64,000 nucleotides of DNA from Sabellastarte sp. h YS-2021 (GCA_964017235.1 OZ024931.1:137890033-137954032), one strand, 5' to 3'. Shown: positions 44,800-58,299, numbered from the stretch's first letter. Made by a program: numbers and translations. The notes: generated by a model from the sequence alone, not told the origin.

Positions 44800-45540
44800 G
44801 ACTCGAAACCCACGGTATGTGTAAGAGGTCAGATCCAAGATCAGAGTTCATGTACAAGATAGTTCATAAACACAGGAAAAGACACATTTGAGGAATTTAT
44901 TTACATGTTAGTAGAACTGTACAGAAGCAGAGCAGAAGTTTAAAATGAATAAAATTTATTTTAAAAATCACCTTGATATCAAAGCAAGATGTACATAAGA
45001 GTAAACTTCTAAAATATGTAAGAGGGAAGTCAGTATAAGTTAATAGCATTAATAAGTTGCCTGAATGCCATGGGTCATAGTCAAAAGGTCAAGTTCAACC
45101 CATATCAATCCAGAAGGAGAACTCCCTTCTGGCGGGACTACGAGAATGGGTCCAGGCAAGTGAAGGTCAGATAAAATAGGTTTCGGTCTCACAGTTGACC
45201 AAGCTTAAAGAGAAATGACTACTTAGAATCCTAGTCTTAACTCTGTTGTAGGATTAAATTATCAGAGTGAATTGTCAGTCGGGAGTACCCAAATATAATC
45301 TGGGCCTGCTAGTTAACCCTAGTCTTGCTGTCTGTGGGAGGGGTATCCTCACAGGAAGAAAAGTAAAATATGTGTAACAGTAGGGGTTGGTGGGTAAAGT
45401 CATAGATGTTCACTCTTTGGTTTCTAGTTTCAAAGTGGCAGTCAAATTCTTACTTAACAACTGATGTGATTGGGTGATCCAAATTAACCACATCCACGAT
45501 GATGCTTGTGATACCTCAAGAGTTTTAGGGTTTGCCCAAA
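44800..45540. other. Unrecognised, possibly more DIRS-like sequence
   Basis: No clear motif found. It lies directly downstream, in - strand sense, of the RT piece at 45550-46300, where more pol would be expected. Confidence 0.3.
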
Positions 45541-45549
45541 CTGAAAGGG

Positions 45550-46300
45550 GCCTAGATTTAGGAGCAAATACAGAGTCAACCCTGAGTTCCTAAAGGGTGG
45601 CTCTTGCCACATCAATTTTGTAGATCACTTGGTCACCCTCAATACCTGTTGTGCGGTGAACAATTTTATCAATTGTGGGGAATTTTAACACAAATTCTCA
45701 GGATTCAGATACATCTTTTGCCACATTGTCATTTACAGAGCAACCATAAGGGTGAAATAACTTATAACTCTACATCTATCTTTGTTCATTGGTCGGGTAA
45801 GAAGTGGGAAACAATGGAAATGCTTGGATTAGACTGAATTCACTAGGCCCAACATGGTCCCAAGGACTATTTCCTTTTCCAAGTGATCTTTAATAGCAAT
45901 GGAAAAATGGTTTGCAAAATGATTGGTCATAATGATTGCATTACAAATTATAATTAGTAAGAGATAAAGGAAAGCCAAACTTCAAATATTATAGGATCAT
46001 TTGATCAGAATAGTCCTGTAAGTCATAGTCCCATTCGGCAATGTTCAGGTTTGAGATCAATGGTGTTCTAGCTAGGCATAGTTAGTAAACCCTGTTTTCT
46101 GAATTATGTCAGCATTTATCAATTGAATCAATGGCAATGGGGGCCCTACCTGGGCAAATGGAAGTAAATTTGGCTGAATAATGGTGCAAAGACCCCATAT
46201 GCTTATTTGGTATTGAGGCATCACACTCGAGAACTCATATGTGTCCTTACCATGAGGAATACTGCTCTGGATCGGAGTATGTTTGTTAGTTAAATTTACA
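45550..46300 (-). pseudogene. DIRS-like reverse transcriptase, N-terminal part
   Basis: The - strand, in several frames, reads NLNIAEWDYDLQDYSDQMIL with YLKFGFPLS; then KEIVLGTMLG and HCFPLLTRPMNKD; then NDNVAKDVSES, EFVLKFPTIDKIVHRTTGIE and DQVIYKIDVARA. The last carries the first catalytic Asp of RT (KIDVARA). The order and wording match RT of DIRS-type elements, complementing the gag-like (25985-28124) and RNase H/recombinase (7150-8650) remnants elsewhere. Frameshifts and stops make it dead. Its upstream side is cut by the LINE starting near 46309. Confidence 0.6.
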
Positions 46301-46308
46301 TTAGTATC

Positions 46309-48195
46309 AGTAGTATGAGGGACAAGACTGTCTATTACAGGAATCTTATCTCCGACAACAGCCATGATTCTAAGAAACTATGGCGGGAGGTACACAAAGT
46401 ACTCCATAGATCCCACAACACTACTCTGCCCAGTTATGAATCCTCAAAGTCATTGGCTGATCGTTTTTGTACATTCTTCTTAAATAAAATCATGAAAATT
46501 TTTGAAAGTTTCTCCTCATCTAAGTTCTGTAACACAGTACATCCTCCCTTTGGTCCTTCTAAATTAACAGTCTTTACTCAAGTCACTCAAGATGAAATTG
46601 GTAAAATAATCAGCCAATCACCCACCAAATCATGAATTTTGGACCGATTGCCTACATTCCTCATTAAGGAATGTATTGACATCCTTCTACTATCTATAAC
46701 CAAACTGGTAAATTGTTCATTCTACAAGGAACTTGTTCCAGATGGTTTCAAAAAAGCTGTAGTCACCCCACTTATTAAGAAGGCCTCTCTTCCTGTTGAG
46801 GATTTGAAAAACTACTGTCCATCATCTGGACTTACCTTCATTTCTAAACTTGTGGAATGTGCAGCAGCTGGTTGATCATATTCATTGACATGACTTGGAT
46901 AACTCATACCAGTCAGGGTATAAGTCAGGTCAACTCGACTGAGATGGCTCTGCTTTCCATAAAAATGATACTCATTTGTCACTATCTTGGGGTAAAGCTA
47001 CTGTTTTGGTCCTTCTGGATCTCTCAACTGCCTTTGATACTATAGATCATTACACTCTCCTCAGCTGTCTTCTGGATTGGTTCGGTGTTGGTGGCTCCGC
47101 TCTCAAATGGCTCTCTTCTTATTTGACAGAACGTTTTTAGTCTGTTAAGATGGGTTTTTCTTTGTCAGATTTACAAAAATTGCTGTTTGGCATGCCTCAG
47201 AGTTCTGTTTTGGGTCCTCTCCTATTCTCTCTGTACGCATCTCCCCTTAGTATACTGATTGGTAAACACAAAGGCATAAACTTCCATTTCTATGCCAACG
47301 ACACACAACTTTATGTCCATCTGTCACATATGAATGCCTCAACTGCTTTTGATAAGTTGAACAGATACCTTCAAGATGTCAAAGATTGGATGTCTGCTAG
47401 CAAACTTAAACTTAATCCTGAGAAAACTGAGTTCATACTTTTTGGCTCCAAGTAACAGAGAGAGGTTAAATGCATGTTTCCCAATTGACATCTTGGGCAA
47501 CCCCCTTCACCCAACCGAGTCAGTCAGGAATCTGGGTGTGTGGTTTGTGTGATTTTTCCTTCTCTAAACATGCCCAGAATGTTTGTAAAGGCTGGTTTAT
47601 TCAACTAATGGGATTTTAGAAATATTAAGCAGTTTTTGACTCAGGATGCAGCTGTGTTGGTTGCCAATGCTTTGGTTAGTAGTCGGTTGGATTACCATAA
47701 CTCACTTTTCACGAGTCTCTCCAAAATCAATCTCCATAGATTACAGTTTATCCAAAATAATGCAGCTACTCTGGTGTACAAGTTTATTCATACTGGTTTC
47801 CCTAAATATTCTGCTCCATATTTATCCTCATACCGCACTACTTACAATACTTGACATTGTCAGAGTGTTGCTGATTTCCTCAATGTACCTAAATTTCAAC
47901 CTACAATTTACAACTCCACTAAGCAGTTTGGCTTCAGTTTTGCCTTTGACGCTCCCACTGTTTGAAATTCACTGCCTGAAGGTATACGTGCATCCCCCAC
48001 TATTGCCTCTTTTAGAAAGAAGCTCAAAATCTATCTCTATGCAAAGGCATATCCTCCTTAGCTTATTTTCTCATATGGCTTCTCCGTGGTACTGACCTAT
48101 TTCCGTCCCTGGACTTTGAAGTTGCATATTGATATTGTCTTGTGCCTTAGAGTCCACTTCTCAGTGGAGATTAAGCGCTATAAAAGTTGAATTAG
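46309..48195 (+). pseudogene. L2-like LINE, 5'-truncated, RT-bearing
   Basis: It starts inside the pre-RT region (YYRNLISDNSHDSKKLWREV). RT blocks follow: FKKAVVTPLIKKASLPVEDL, VLVLLDLSTAFDTIDH, QSSVLGPLLFSLYASPLS and FHFYANDTQLYVHL, where the catalytic YADD is changed to YAND, then MSASKLKLNPEKTEFILFGS. After shifts come ALVSSRLDYHNSLF and LQFIQNNAATLVYKFIHT. Internal TGA/TAG stops occur near 46635, 46872 and 47140. The 3' end reads 'gattaagcgctataaaag', typical of L2-type tails. It inserted into, or replaced, the DIRS-like RT on its left. Confidence 0.8.
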
Positions 48196-48765
48196 AATTA
48201 TGAGCTGAGTAACATAAACTGTTAATCTTACTTGCATTACAAACAATCTGACCATGCATTGGACTACATTGTTACTGAGACAACGTATTAATTGTCTGCT
48301 TGATACGGTTTTTGTATGAACAACCATATGTCTGCCAAGTATGCTGATCAAATTTTTATATGCCAATCATATATCAATCTCCTTTATACGTGCATTTCCA
48401 GGTTTTGAAAGCATATTCATATCACCATACGACACAATGCTTATTTGACCTATATATGTCACTTGAAGGGCACCACTGGGAGGGTCAGGGTAAGGAATCA
48501 GTCTTCCGAAAAAATCTATGTCATTATTTTAAAATCCAGACACACTGTCAAATGTGGAAGAATATAAAATATCATCTGATACCCAATATGGGGAAATCTG
48601 TCGTTAGCAATGTACACAAAATCTACATCATATACAACCAAGTGTTCATGGTAAATGTCACTAAACCCCTGACACGACTCACTGGTATTTTTATTCTGTC
48701 TAATATTATTACATTAACGTTCAGACCCACTTTTGGTAAAACCATGACAATATGAGTTGGTATTG
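48196..48765. other. No feature recognised
   Basis: AT-rich sequence between the LINE 3' end and the MITE at 48768; no motif seen. Confidence 0.4.
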
Positions 48766-48767
48766 TA

Positions 48768-49432
48768 AAGGGTGTTGCCCACAGGAAACGACCCGACCCG
48801 ATACGATCAGACAAATTATATAGCCCATGGTGTTTCATTGCAATGTATGCACACACACTCCGATCCTATCAGATAAGACACTGCAAGACACGACCCGACA
48901 TTTCTAAATTAGAACAGTTTCTAATTTTTATCTGGTCGTAGGGAGGGGGAAAGGGGGGTTCTCTATTGCCCATGTCATTTCAAGAGAACTGAGTGTAATA
49001 AATGCCTTGGAAAGCTGAGATGAAACACACTGCATCAATGAAAGACATTTAAGTGGTACAACATAGTCTTACCCAATGGTCAATTTTTTTTATATTGAGC
49101 TTAAATATAGGTAGACACAGCACAATCTAAAATATACTCTTACCTATCTTAGCTTTTAAATTAATTTACTTATTATTCTGCCTCTCCTAAAACATGTAAT
49201 GCTTTAGTATGACACCAGATATTTATATTTTAAAAACATATTGTGAACTTTTAAGCTCAGGTAAAGGCTATGCAAATCACAAGATGTACAAGCAAAGTGA
49301 AAAAAAAACTGTTGTGAAATAGCAAAACAAATGGATCGGATCCAGTGTGTTTTAACATGCCTTTTGACCTCCAAACAAACTATGGTTAATATGTCGGATC
49401 ATGTCAGGTCATTTCCTGTGTGCAACACCCTT
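48768..49432. mobile_element. 665-bp MITE with about 40-bp terminal inverted repeats
   Basis: The left end reads AAGGGTGTTGCCCACAGGAA then 'acgacccgaccc'. The right end in reverse complement reads AAGGGTGTTGCACACAGGAA then 'atgacctgacat'. TA dinucleotides flank both ends (48766-48767 and 49433-49434). The interior is AT-rich with no transposase. The subterminal words 'gacacgacccgac' repeat near the left end. Confidence 0.85.
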
Positions 49433-49434
49433 TA

Positions 49435-51010
49435 GTATCAAACACAAACCCACCACCTGCATTAGCAAAGTTAGATGGAACCTTGGTTGATGTGTTTCCC
49501 CAGATCAATATTGACATCAACTGGCTGGATTCGCCTGTAATCATCAATGACATTGACATATGAATATTGACATTCATATTCTTTGTTTGAGAACGACCCC
49601 TAAGGGTCAACAGAATTTGCTATACTATCAGTATACATAACTTGTGACCAGTCACTACTATTTATTTGTCCACAATGAATGCCAAACATTATATTTCTCA
49701 TGAGTACGCCCTATTGACGCTTTTGTTGACACTTTCATAAAAAGAACCCAATTGATTTACACAATTCATACCCTTTAAGGATGAAATCACTTGATTACAT
49801 GTCTCATTATTAATGTTAATAATAGCAGAATTCTTTCTATGTCTCCCCTCCCCCTTCTCAGTTAACTAAAGCCCTGGTTACAATGTGACTAAAGCCCAGG
49901 TGATGGCTTTACCCATTACTTATTATTTTGTCTTTCTTGCCCTTCTGTTTTGTATTGTAACATTTGGACTCAGAGTGCGTCAAATTCTTCCCTGATTTTG
50001 CATGAATCAAATCACAACATGTGGAAAGCTACCATGATTGTTATCAACAGTAGAAGTGCCCAAATTGAAATACTTGCAGATCTTTCTATAGGAGCCCTGG
50101 ATGAACATAATGTTAACTTTGGTCATAGAAATTTGTTTATAGCCTGATCAGTGACAATTGGGTATGGTCATCCCAAGTGAGTGTTCCCTGCTCCATATCA
50201 TGCATAGTGTTTGGGTATGCAGATAGGATTGCTGGCCAAGGTAATAATGTGATATCCTTAAGGGCCATGGTGGTCTGAAGTAGTGCTTTTTTGACTGTGG
50301 ATGGGTTCGGAATTTAAAAAAGAGTTTTAAGGTTTGCATCAACTGAAAAGTCAAGCGCTTCTATAGCCATACCGTTCCCACTGAGAGCTTAAATTGGATT
50401 AGGTTTCAAATTTAAAAATTAAATTGAGAAAGGTTTGTGAACTGGCACATTGAAATCTGGAAAAATCTATGTCAAATATTTATCTGTTTTGTGACAGGGT
50501 ACACATTACAGGCCAGTTATGATGTGCATGCAAAGTGTTTAAAAGAGTAGGCAACCAGGACTATGTTATTGAATCCTAAGACAGAGGAAAGTGAACTCAA
50601 ATGTGTCATGTGAATGTTTTAAAGCCATCCTTTGAAAAAGGCATGACAAAGCTGCCATGTTATGTTTCTTTCATAAGAGTGACATCTTCTAAAGTGATAA
50701 TTTGCAATTTGTAATTAACCCCTATCAATGATAAAAAGGATATTCTACCGAATCCTTTTAACTTATGCCCTTTAGGCACTTGTTTATGTTAGTAAAAGTG
50801 CAATCAGATAATCACATTATGTCAAGGGTGAAAACTACTTCAGTGGTATTTAGCAAAAGTTCGAGTAACATATATCAAAGATTTTTGGATTCTGTAATCA
50901 ATATCTTTTATTCTCTCTCCTTCTATGTGTTAGATTATATGTCAGATAAACCCATGGCTTCTGTTCAGTATCACACAATTTTGTGATTTTGTCTTTGAGA
51001 GTTCAGTAAC
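49435..51010. other. No gene recognised
   Basis: AT-rich sequence; short ORFs at 49950-50147 and 50765-50986 lack recognisable domains. Nothing else seen. Confidence 0.4.
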
Positions 51011-51011
51011 T

Positions 51012-51859
51012 TTTGGGGTGACGATTTGACTAGGGTATTTTTTTCCTTGGGGCCGATTTGACTATGCTGATTTGACTAGAGCCAATTTGGTAAAGGGCCG
51101 ATTTGATCTATGATTCCTGCCTTGGCATAAAATAAGATTGCACAATTCTTGAGAGTTTTGCTGATTTGACATTTCTCAGCTTTGAAGGTTTCCCCTCACC
51201 CAGGTGTTAAATTTGTCTGCATACATTGTTCATGATATAATGTGCAGATTCTCCTGGTTACTTGGTGGAACACTCAGGGACAATTTATGGTAATTTGGTT
51301 TCAACTGATATTATGCATATTCACCTCACTATATTAAACAAATAGAATTTGAATTAAATTAAAGAAATAGAAGGCCAAATATAGCCAAACACAGCTTAAC
51401 TAAGACGGAATCTATTAATGTTTTAAACATAAGCAACACCTCTGTTCCACTTCTGTGGTTGATCCTAACACGAAGCCAATTAAAAATTGGACAAGAAATG
51501 GTAAAACTAAAATAATTCACTTAATTTTCCTAAAGTTAAAAAGTTGATTTTACAAGTTGACACACTGAAACAAGGACCTGCTCTGGACTGCCAGAATTGA
51601 TACACCAAGTAGCATCACTCTTGTTAAAGATAAGTTGTGTCATGGAAAATGTAGACAAAATAGGCTTCACCACCAAACAGACTGGTCCTTACAATAAATC
51701 ATAGATAAACTGAATCATAGGCAATTCGACCCTTTACCAAATCGGCCCCCGTCAAATCAGCCAGAAAAAAGTATCCTAGTCAAAGTGGCCCCTTTCAAGA
51801 GAACACCCAAATCAAATCGGCTACTGGGAAATATTAACCTGGTCAAATCTGCCCCTTGA
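51012..51859. mobile_element. About 850-bp MITE with repeated GCCGATTTGACTA motifs at both ends
   Basis: The left arm (51012-51115) carries 'gatttgactagggtattttt', 'ggggccgatttgactatgct' and 'ggtaaagggccgatttgatc'. The right arm (51718-51859) carries the same phrases inverted ('gaccctttaccaaatcggcc', 'aaaaaagtatcctagtcaaa', 'aatcaaatcggctac'). The arms pair over roughly 80-100 bp with small indels. The core is AT-rich and non-coding. Exact ends and the target duplication were not resolved. Confidence 0.75.
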
Positions 51860-52179
51860 TGTTAAATGCATATAAAAATTAGATGTTTGTGTATATATTC
51901 AGAAACGACAATTTTAAACTTTACACAAATATTAATGAATTGTTCTCAAATGATCACAAGAGTTGCAGTTTTTGTTGAAAAGGACCAAAAGTCAATTCAT
52001 CTTTAAACACATGAAGGTGTCAATTTATGATATACACTTCAAATAGACTCCAACTGTATTTGCTCATTATATTGTGAAAAACCCTTAACTTTTAACAATA
52101 AATTTTGTTTAAAGGTCATAGGAACCATATTTTATGAAACCTGTAAATTTACCTTTGTTAAATGGATAAGCACTTAATG

Positions 52180-54660
52180 AAATGGAAACTGTGGTTGTTT
52201 TTAAGAAAGTTAAAGGTCTTGTAGTGAATGAAAACCATATAAAAATTGGACAATATACTTTTCTTCTTTTGAATGGTACAGACTCATCCTTAGAAGAATG
52301 CTTTCACATCCTAAAGTTATTTGAGGGCTACTCTGGTCTTAACATAAACATAGAAAAAACCCAAGTGGTGTGGTTTGGGGATAAAAGGTACAAGAAACCC
52401 TGCACTTTGACTCTAGCTTAAACTGGGTAACTCAATTTGAGTTGCTTGGAATCATTTTTCATGTAAAACAAAAAAAAATGATTCAATTAAATTTTTATAA
52501 AGAAATTAGTGAAATTAATAAAATCTTGAACATGTATAGTAAGTTCAACTTGTCCTCAATTGGGAGGATAAATGCTTTAAAAACACTAGCTTTACCAAAA
52601 TTGGTGTACTTATTCACAGTATTACCAACTCACCCCAAATTTTTGTTTGATGTTATTGAAAAGAAGTTTAAAAATTTCTTTTGGAACAAAAGTACTGTAA
52701 AATGTAAAAATAAACCAAAAACAACTCAAAATGGATATTTCAGAAGGTGGATTAAAACTAATAAATATACAGGATTTCAATAATTCGTCAACCATGGACG
52801 GTGGTTGGCAAAACATTTTTGAGGCATCTCTGGGAATAAACAAGAAAATTGCATTGGAATTGGTTGAACAATCACTGGCCAAAATCGGTGAAAATGCTTA
52901 AACCCTTTCTGGAAAGATGTTCTCCAGATTTGGAAAATTTTCAAATTATAATTTGATCAAAATGTGGATTGTAGAATGTACCCTATATGGGGAACTTATT
53001 TTATGAAGAACAAGAACCTCCTCATCAGGTCAGCTGAGATGATGCAAAAAGGGGTCAGATATGTAAATGACATTTTGACAAACACTGGCCAACTTCTAGG
53101 GTATAATGAATTTAAGGAAACATATCCAATTGCAATAAACTTTGTAGACTTTTAGGGTATGATGCATTCAATTCCAAGAGATTGGTTAAAAAGTCACAAA
53201 AGAAAACTAAATGAGACTTAAGTGAACTAGTGTTTATTACAAAATCCCTTACAATAAAAACAAGTTAACAAGTGGGCATATAAAAAAATGAGGTCGCTAG
53301 TTAACTATTCTAGAGGACATGAGGTAAAATGGGCTGAAATTCTTGAAAAAAAATCGGTAAATCTGAATGGACAAAATTCTATCACACCAACTACCTTAGT
53401 GTCATAGAGGCCTCCCTGAGAGTCTTTCAGTATAACATTTTGCTTAGAACAATACCAACCCAAAAATTTCTAGCAAAATGTAAATTGGTTGAAAGTGACA
53501 AATGCTGGTTCTGTAAAGAAAGTGTTGAAACTATAGAACATCTGTTCTGGTTTTACCCCATAGTAAAAACCTTCTGACTGCCAATTTTGGATGTAATTCA
53601 GGTAAATACAGACATTAGAGACAGTATAAATGATATAAATGTATTTTTGGGGGTGTAGTAGGTCATAACCCAGTAAACATTTTTAGGTTTTGCAAACGTT
53701 TGATAGGTTGATAGGAAATGTTTGGCAAAGGTAAAAAAATGATAGATACCAAAGTCATTTATAACAGAATGTTTTTAAAACATTTTATGTATACCGTTTA
53801 TAAAATGTTCAATGACAAATGTTAGAAAAACGTTACAAATGAACAGAATAATGTCTAAATAATAATGGGGTCAGAGGTCAAATTTAATATCTTTTTAAGG
53901 TTGCTCACTAATGAAAATATTATTTTTATGTCTAAAATTCTAAGATAGTGGCTTAGAAGTTGTGCCTCCATTCAATTCTTACTTTTAGGGATTACATATG
54001 GGGCAATTTTTGTCCGCTAAAATCCCCTATTACTGCTCACCGCCATTTTGTTTGGACATGTTTGAAGGTGAAGGTTTAAAAATATAGGTTTAAAAAATGT
54101 TTTTGATAGAATGTTTTTAAAACATTTGACAAGCAATGTTGTTTAAACATTTTATGTGTACTGTTTATCAAACATTTTATGATGAATGTTTGAAAAACAT
54201 TTCCAGCAAACTTCAATTTGTTCAGCTATTTTATAAATGTTTTTAAAACATTTCCAGTCAAACCTAGCTTCTTGAGTTATTTTATAAACATTTAATGAAT
54301 GTTTTCAGTAAAAATGTTTGTATAAAGAATATTTAGAAAACGTTTTTTTAATATTAAATCATAAATGTTTACTTGGAAACGTTTAGAAAACCATAAGACA
54401 GGTTTTAAATTGGTTGTAAAAACGTTTTGTAAACATTTAAACCATTTAAAAACGTTTCTAATGTTTACTGGGAAGAAGAACAGTTTGAACTATCTGTTTA
54501 GACTTATGAAGAAATATGTTCATAATACAAAATGTAATGAAAAGTAATTAAGTATTCAAGGTTTTAAAAATTTGATAAGGCATTATTATACAGTAGAAAA
54601 CTGGATAGTAAAGAACTATTAGGGTACTGTCATGGGTTATGCAGATAAATGGGAAATGCT
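52180..54660 (+). pseudogene. L1/Tx1-like LINE, 3' part, split by a MITE
   Basis: It starts after the RT palm motif: LLLNGTDSSLEECFHILKLF, EGYSGLNINIEKTQVVWFGD, then a shift, KEISEINKILNMYSKFNLSS and GRINALKTLALPKLVYLFTV, FKNFFWNKS, the region following the ADD box in L1/Tx1-type RT. Near 53400-53560 a further frame reads LRVFQYNILLRTIPTQKFLA, then CWFCKESVETIEHLFW (zinc-knuckle-like CxxC...H). The C-terminal end resumes after the MITE at 54473 with NYLFRLMKKYVHNTKCNEK, GFKNLIRHYYTVENWIVKN and GYADKWEML, a recognisable LINE terminus. It is broken by many stops. Confidence 0.7.
53669..54472. mobile_element. 804-bp inverted-repeat element, CCCAGTAAACATT termini, inside the LINE
   Basis: It begins CCCAGTAAACATT and ends AATGTTTACTGGG, an exact 13-bp terminal inverted repeat, with weaker pairing inwards (AAACGTTT). 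The interior is built from dozens of AAAACATTT and AAACGTTT words in both orientations. The LINE reading frames on either side are contiguous in family order, confirming an insertion. The left flank is 'gtcataa' and the right 'aagaagaac', so no clear target duplication beyond AA was found. Confidence 0.8.
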
Positions 54661-57300
54661 AAATTGTTTTTCATTGCCTCAAATACAGAATAATGAAAAC
54701 AAGGCAAGTGGGGATATATAATATTTTATTTACACTATAAAATGCTAATATTTATGTACAATCCATATTGTCAATCAAAACTAATAAATATGAATAATTA
54801 ATGCAAATTTTATGCAGATTTTATGCACATATGAAATTACAGTTTAAGGCCATCTTACCCTAAGTTAAGTTGAGGACCAGAACAAGCAGGTCCGAAGAAT
54901 AAATATGGGTGAAGTTATGGTCACCCTAAGGTTGAGTTAGAATAATAGTTATGAGTGAAAGGTGGCCATAAGGTCACCTAAAAGTTGGAATAAAAGAATA
55001 AGATGGTAAGGTGGCCTTAAAGTGGAATATTATGATTGAAGTTAAAAGTTAGGCTGTAAATGTAGTGTTAATTACACCTAAGGGATTTAAAGCACTACAG
55101 GGGACAAATACTCTAAAGTTCTTGTCCATGAAGTCCCCAAACCCCAACTAGGAGGTAACTTTAAGGAATATGTGTGCACTTGTCTTACTTGGAGTATATA
55201 CTTCCATTTCTTATTTTCTTCCTCTACTAAATAACTTTCACAGTCTTGATAAAGACTCAAATTATAAGGATAAAATGTTGCAAATGTACATGTATCAGTT
55301 CAAAAGCTTACAGTTGGCTTTGTCAGAAAGTACTAAACCAGTGAAATTCTATAATATAAGGAAACACTTTATTGAATATTCTATGAGCTGTAGCAATATT
55401 AAAGTTAAAACTGAACCTTTCAAAGAATTTTGGCAGATGAATTGAATTTATTTGGATTTAATGCAACATATTTAGACTAACATTGGTGTCAGTGGCAAAA
55501 AATCAGTCACAGTACTCTTTAATTACATCTTTTCAAGTATATGTACGTAAATTTCAGTTATATAGATAGCTTGTGTAAAGGCTAACCTCTTACATAGTTT
55601 AAACATTGCGTCAAAAATACTGGAGGTTGGAACAATATCTACATAGTCAGATATATTTAGAGGTTTTGTGGTTGAAAGTCTGGTTAAATTGTGAACATTA
55701 GATATCTTTTCATGGGCCCAATCTCTCATATATTGATCCAGTATTTATTTAATGATTATTTTGTGGTAAGATAAGTTTTAAAAACAAGGAAAAATCTATT
55801 AAAATTTATCATAAAAATGGTCTAGCATATATGTACTATACATGTGTTATTAATGAAACTTGTTCCTACTTCCCTAAGCACATAACTTTTTTAATATGAC
55901 AGTAATATAAAGGTCTCCAAAGGCTATTTGTGTAGTTCACTGTTACACACTGATATATTATAGCATAACAAGTAAATTGCATTCAAAACACTGAAAAATG
56001 CGTACTTTTGAAAACGTTGATACATGAAAAGACAGTTTGATTATATTTTCTTTTCAAACATATATATTTTTATTTGGAAAAATACCAACAATCTTATCAA
56101 GGCTAATTTACTGTGTCAGACTGATGCATTATATCAGCAAAAAACATTCCAACACACAGAAAATAAATACAGTATGTTTGTACATGAAATAGCTTACTAT
56201 GGCAGTTTGTTTACGAACTAATGAACCTGTGATGTCAAGGCTAGTATTTTCTATGAAAATTATCAGTTATCAAGTAAAAAGTAATGGTGACAGTTGTAAA
56301 AAACTTGAAAAAAAAAAACGGACAGAAAATGGATAAATATAGCATGTAACCTTGTTCAGATGCATCTTATTTTTACAAAAATTGAAGTTTCACATCCATG
56401 TGTGTCTATTGACAACAGTTCTCAAAATGCTTCCTATGACCTTTAACACAAACTGTAACTATTGTTTCATGGTTCATATTCAAGTTGATGTACCTTAGAA
56501 ATGGGTCAGTTTCATACACTTTACTACTTCCTCTGTTTTTTCTTTTCTTTTGTTTTTCATTTGTTTCGTTTTTAAACTTCTGTATATAGAATGTATATAC
56601 TCAAATACAAACAAAAATATAAAAACTAAGTACATAATGATACTAGCAATTCAAGTTGTACCTTTTAGATACTGTGGAATAAAACAGAGGAGTTATAGTT
56701 TAAAATGATATAATGATACATAGTAACCATTATACAGTAGTAATAAGGTTAGGCATATATGCCATCCATTAGAATTGAAATATAACCACACTGCTATATC
56801 AAAGTGTTGAACATGTGTTTGTTATGATCCCCTCACTTAATAGCATCAAAATGCCCTGGGTGACTGAACATTACAGGCGTAACTTAACAGTGATCTAACT
56901 CATGATCATAACAAAGACTTGATGATCACAATGTGACCTCATGCATGTTATGGTCGCATGTGTTGATAATGACAAGAACACGTTCAAAACAGGAATAATG
57001 ACAGTTATTAATGCAATCAGGGACTGGGGGTCAGGCTCCTACGCGACCTCTAGGTAATACAATATCACCACAGGAGGCACACAAAATACAAAACATATAT
57101 CACAGTTATTGTGTTCAAAATGAAGAAACCAACACTCCCGGATATATCAGATACAGGCACCTGATGTGAAATTGTTATTGAAAAGCACACCACCATAATT
57201 ACTCAAATTTCTGTAAAATGAAAACTACAGACAGTAACATGTTCACAACAATACATAACATAAAGCTAAACATACAGGGAGGGGAGTTTTTATAAGGCAT
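54661..57300. other. AT-rich, no gene recognised
   Basis: No transposon motif, splice-flanked exon or repeat structure recognised. Short ORFs such as 55170-55445 have no identifiable domain. Confidence 0.4.
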
Positions 57301-57304
57301 TTTT

Positions 57305-57692
57305 ACCTCCGCCAAGGAGTTTGTCTTTTTGTCTGGGTTTGCTTGTGAGTTTGTGAGCTTGTTTGTAACCAAGATAACGCCAAAACTTATGGGCATATTT
57401 TGATGAAGTTTTTACGAAATGTCTGAAATCGTAAAAGTAAGAAATAATTCAATTTTGGGAGTGATCAATATCACTATCTGGATCTACTGGATCAATGAAA
57501 TGTAATTTTTAAAGACAGATAATTTAATGACAGATTTTGATGAAATTTTCAGGATATGTCCTAATTGGGACAAGGAAAAATGTTCAAATTTTGGGAGTGA
57601 TGTGGATCACTCTCTGGATCCATGAAAAATAAATTGAGAGTGATCCAGAATTGAGCTCACTTGGTGGAGGTCTGCGCTCTTGAAGTACTCTT
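57305..57692. mobile_element. Dispersed 'acctccgccaag' repeat, MITE-like
   Basis: It starts 'acctccgccaaggag', runs through 'agtttgtgagcttgtttgta' and 'aagataacgccaaaactta', and twice through 'ttttgggagtgat' plus 'ggatcactctctggatcc'. It ends 'ttggtggaggtctgcgctct'. The two ends are inverted copies (acctccrccaag). I recognise this text from dispersed repeats of many invertebrate and lower deuterostome genomes. There is no coding sequence. Confidence 0.7.
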
Positions 57693-58299
57693 GTTCATAG
57701 ATGTGGTCGCATTTGCCTTCAACTTCAACATGGCAGAATGAAGGGAACTTCTAGCCTATCACAGAATGCCAGGAAATAAAGTGACTGAAAAATGATTGAA
57801 ATTTTTGTTGGTCACAGAATACTTCAATTTTCTCTAGGAGACTAATATCAGAAGTCAGGAGTCTCTTTGAATGGTTAAAATGGAGCTTGAATTTTTATAG
57901 CCTTTACAAACAAATATAGCCTTTCATCTCTAAAGGGCGATGTGGCAAGGCCATTAACTATGTTTAAAGCCCTGAGAGCAGCCTGACAATTTGATAAATA
58001 TATGGAAGATATATCATTTTGGAACAAATATTCTTGAAAAGGTATTATGATATATACATTTATCTGAAGAGAAGCAGTCCTGCTGCATGTAAATCTACAT
58101 AATCATGTCACATCTTATGGTATTTAGTAAGGGTAGCAGGTCTAAAGCGAGTAAGGGGCGTGGCAGCAGCTGGGGCGGCCATCTAAGCCCCCATCAGTGG
58201 TACATCTACAAGCAAATATACAATCTATTAGATGACATTGTTAAGTAAGTCAGATGCAGTGAGCGGGTATTAACAAGGATCTGATATAACAGAGTTGGT

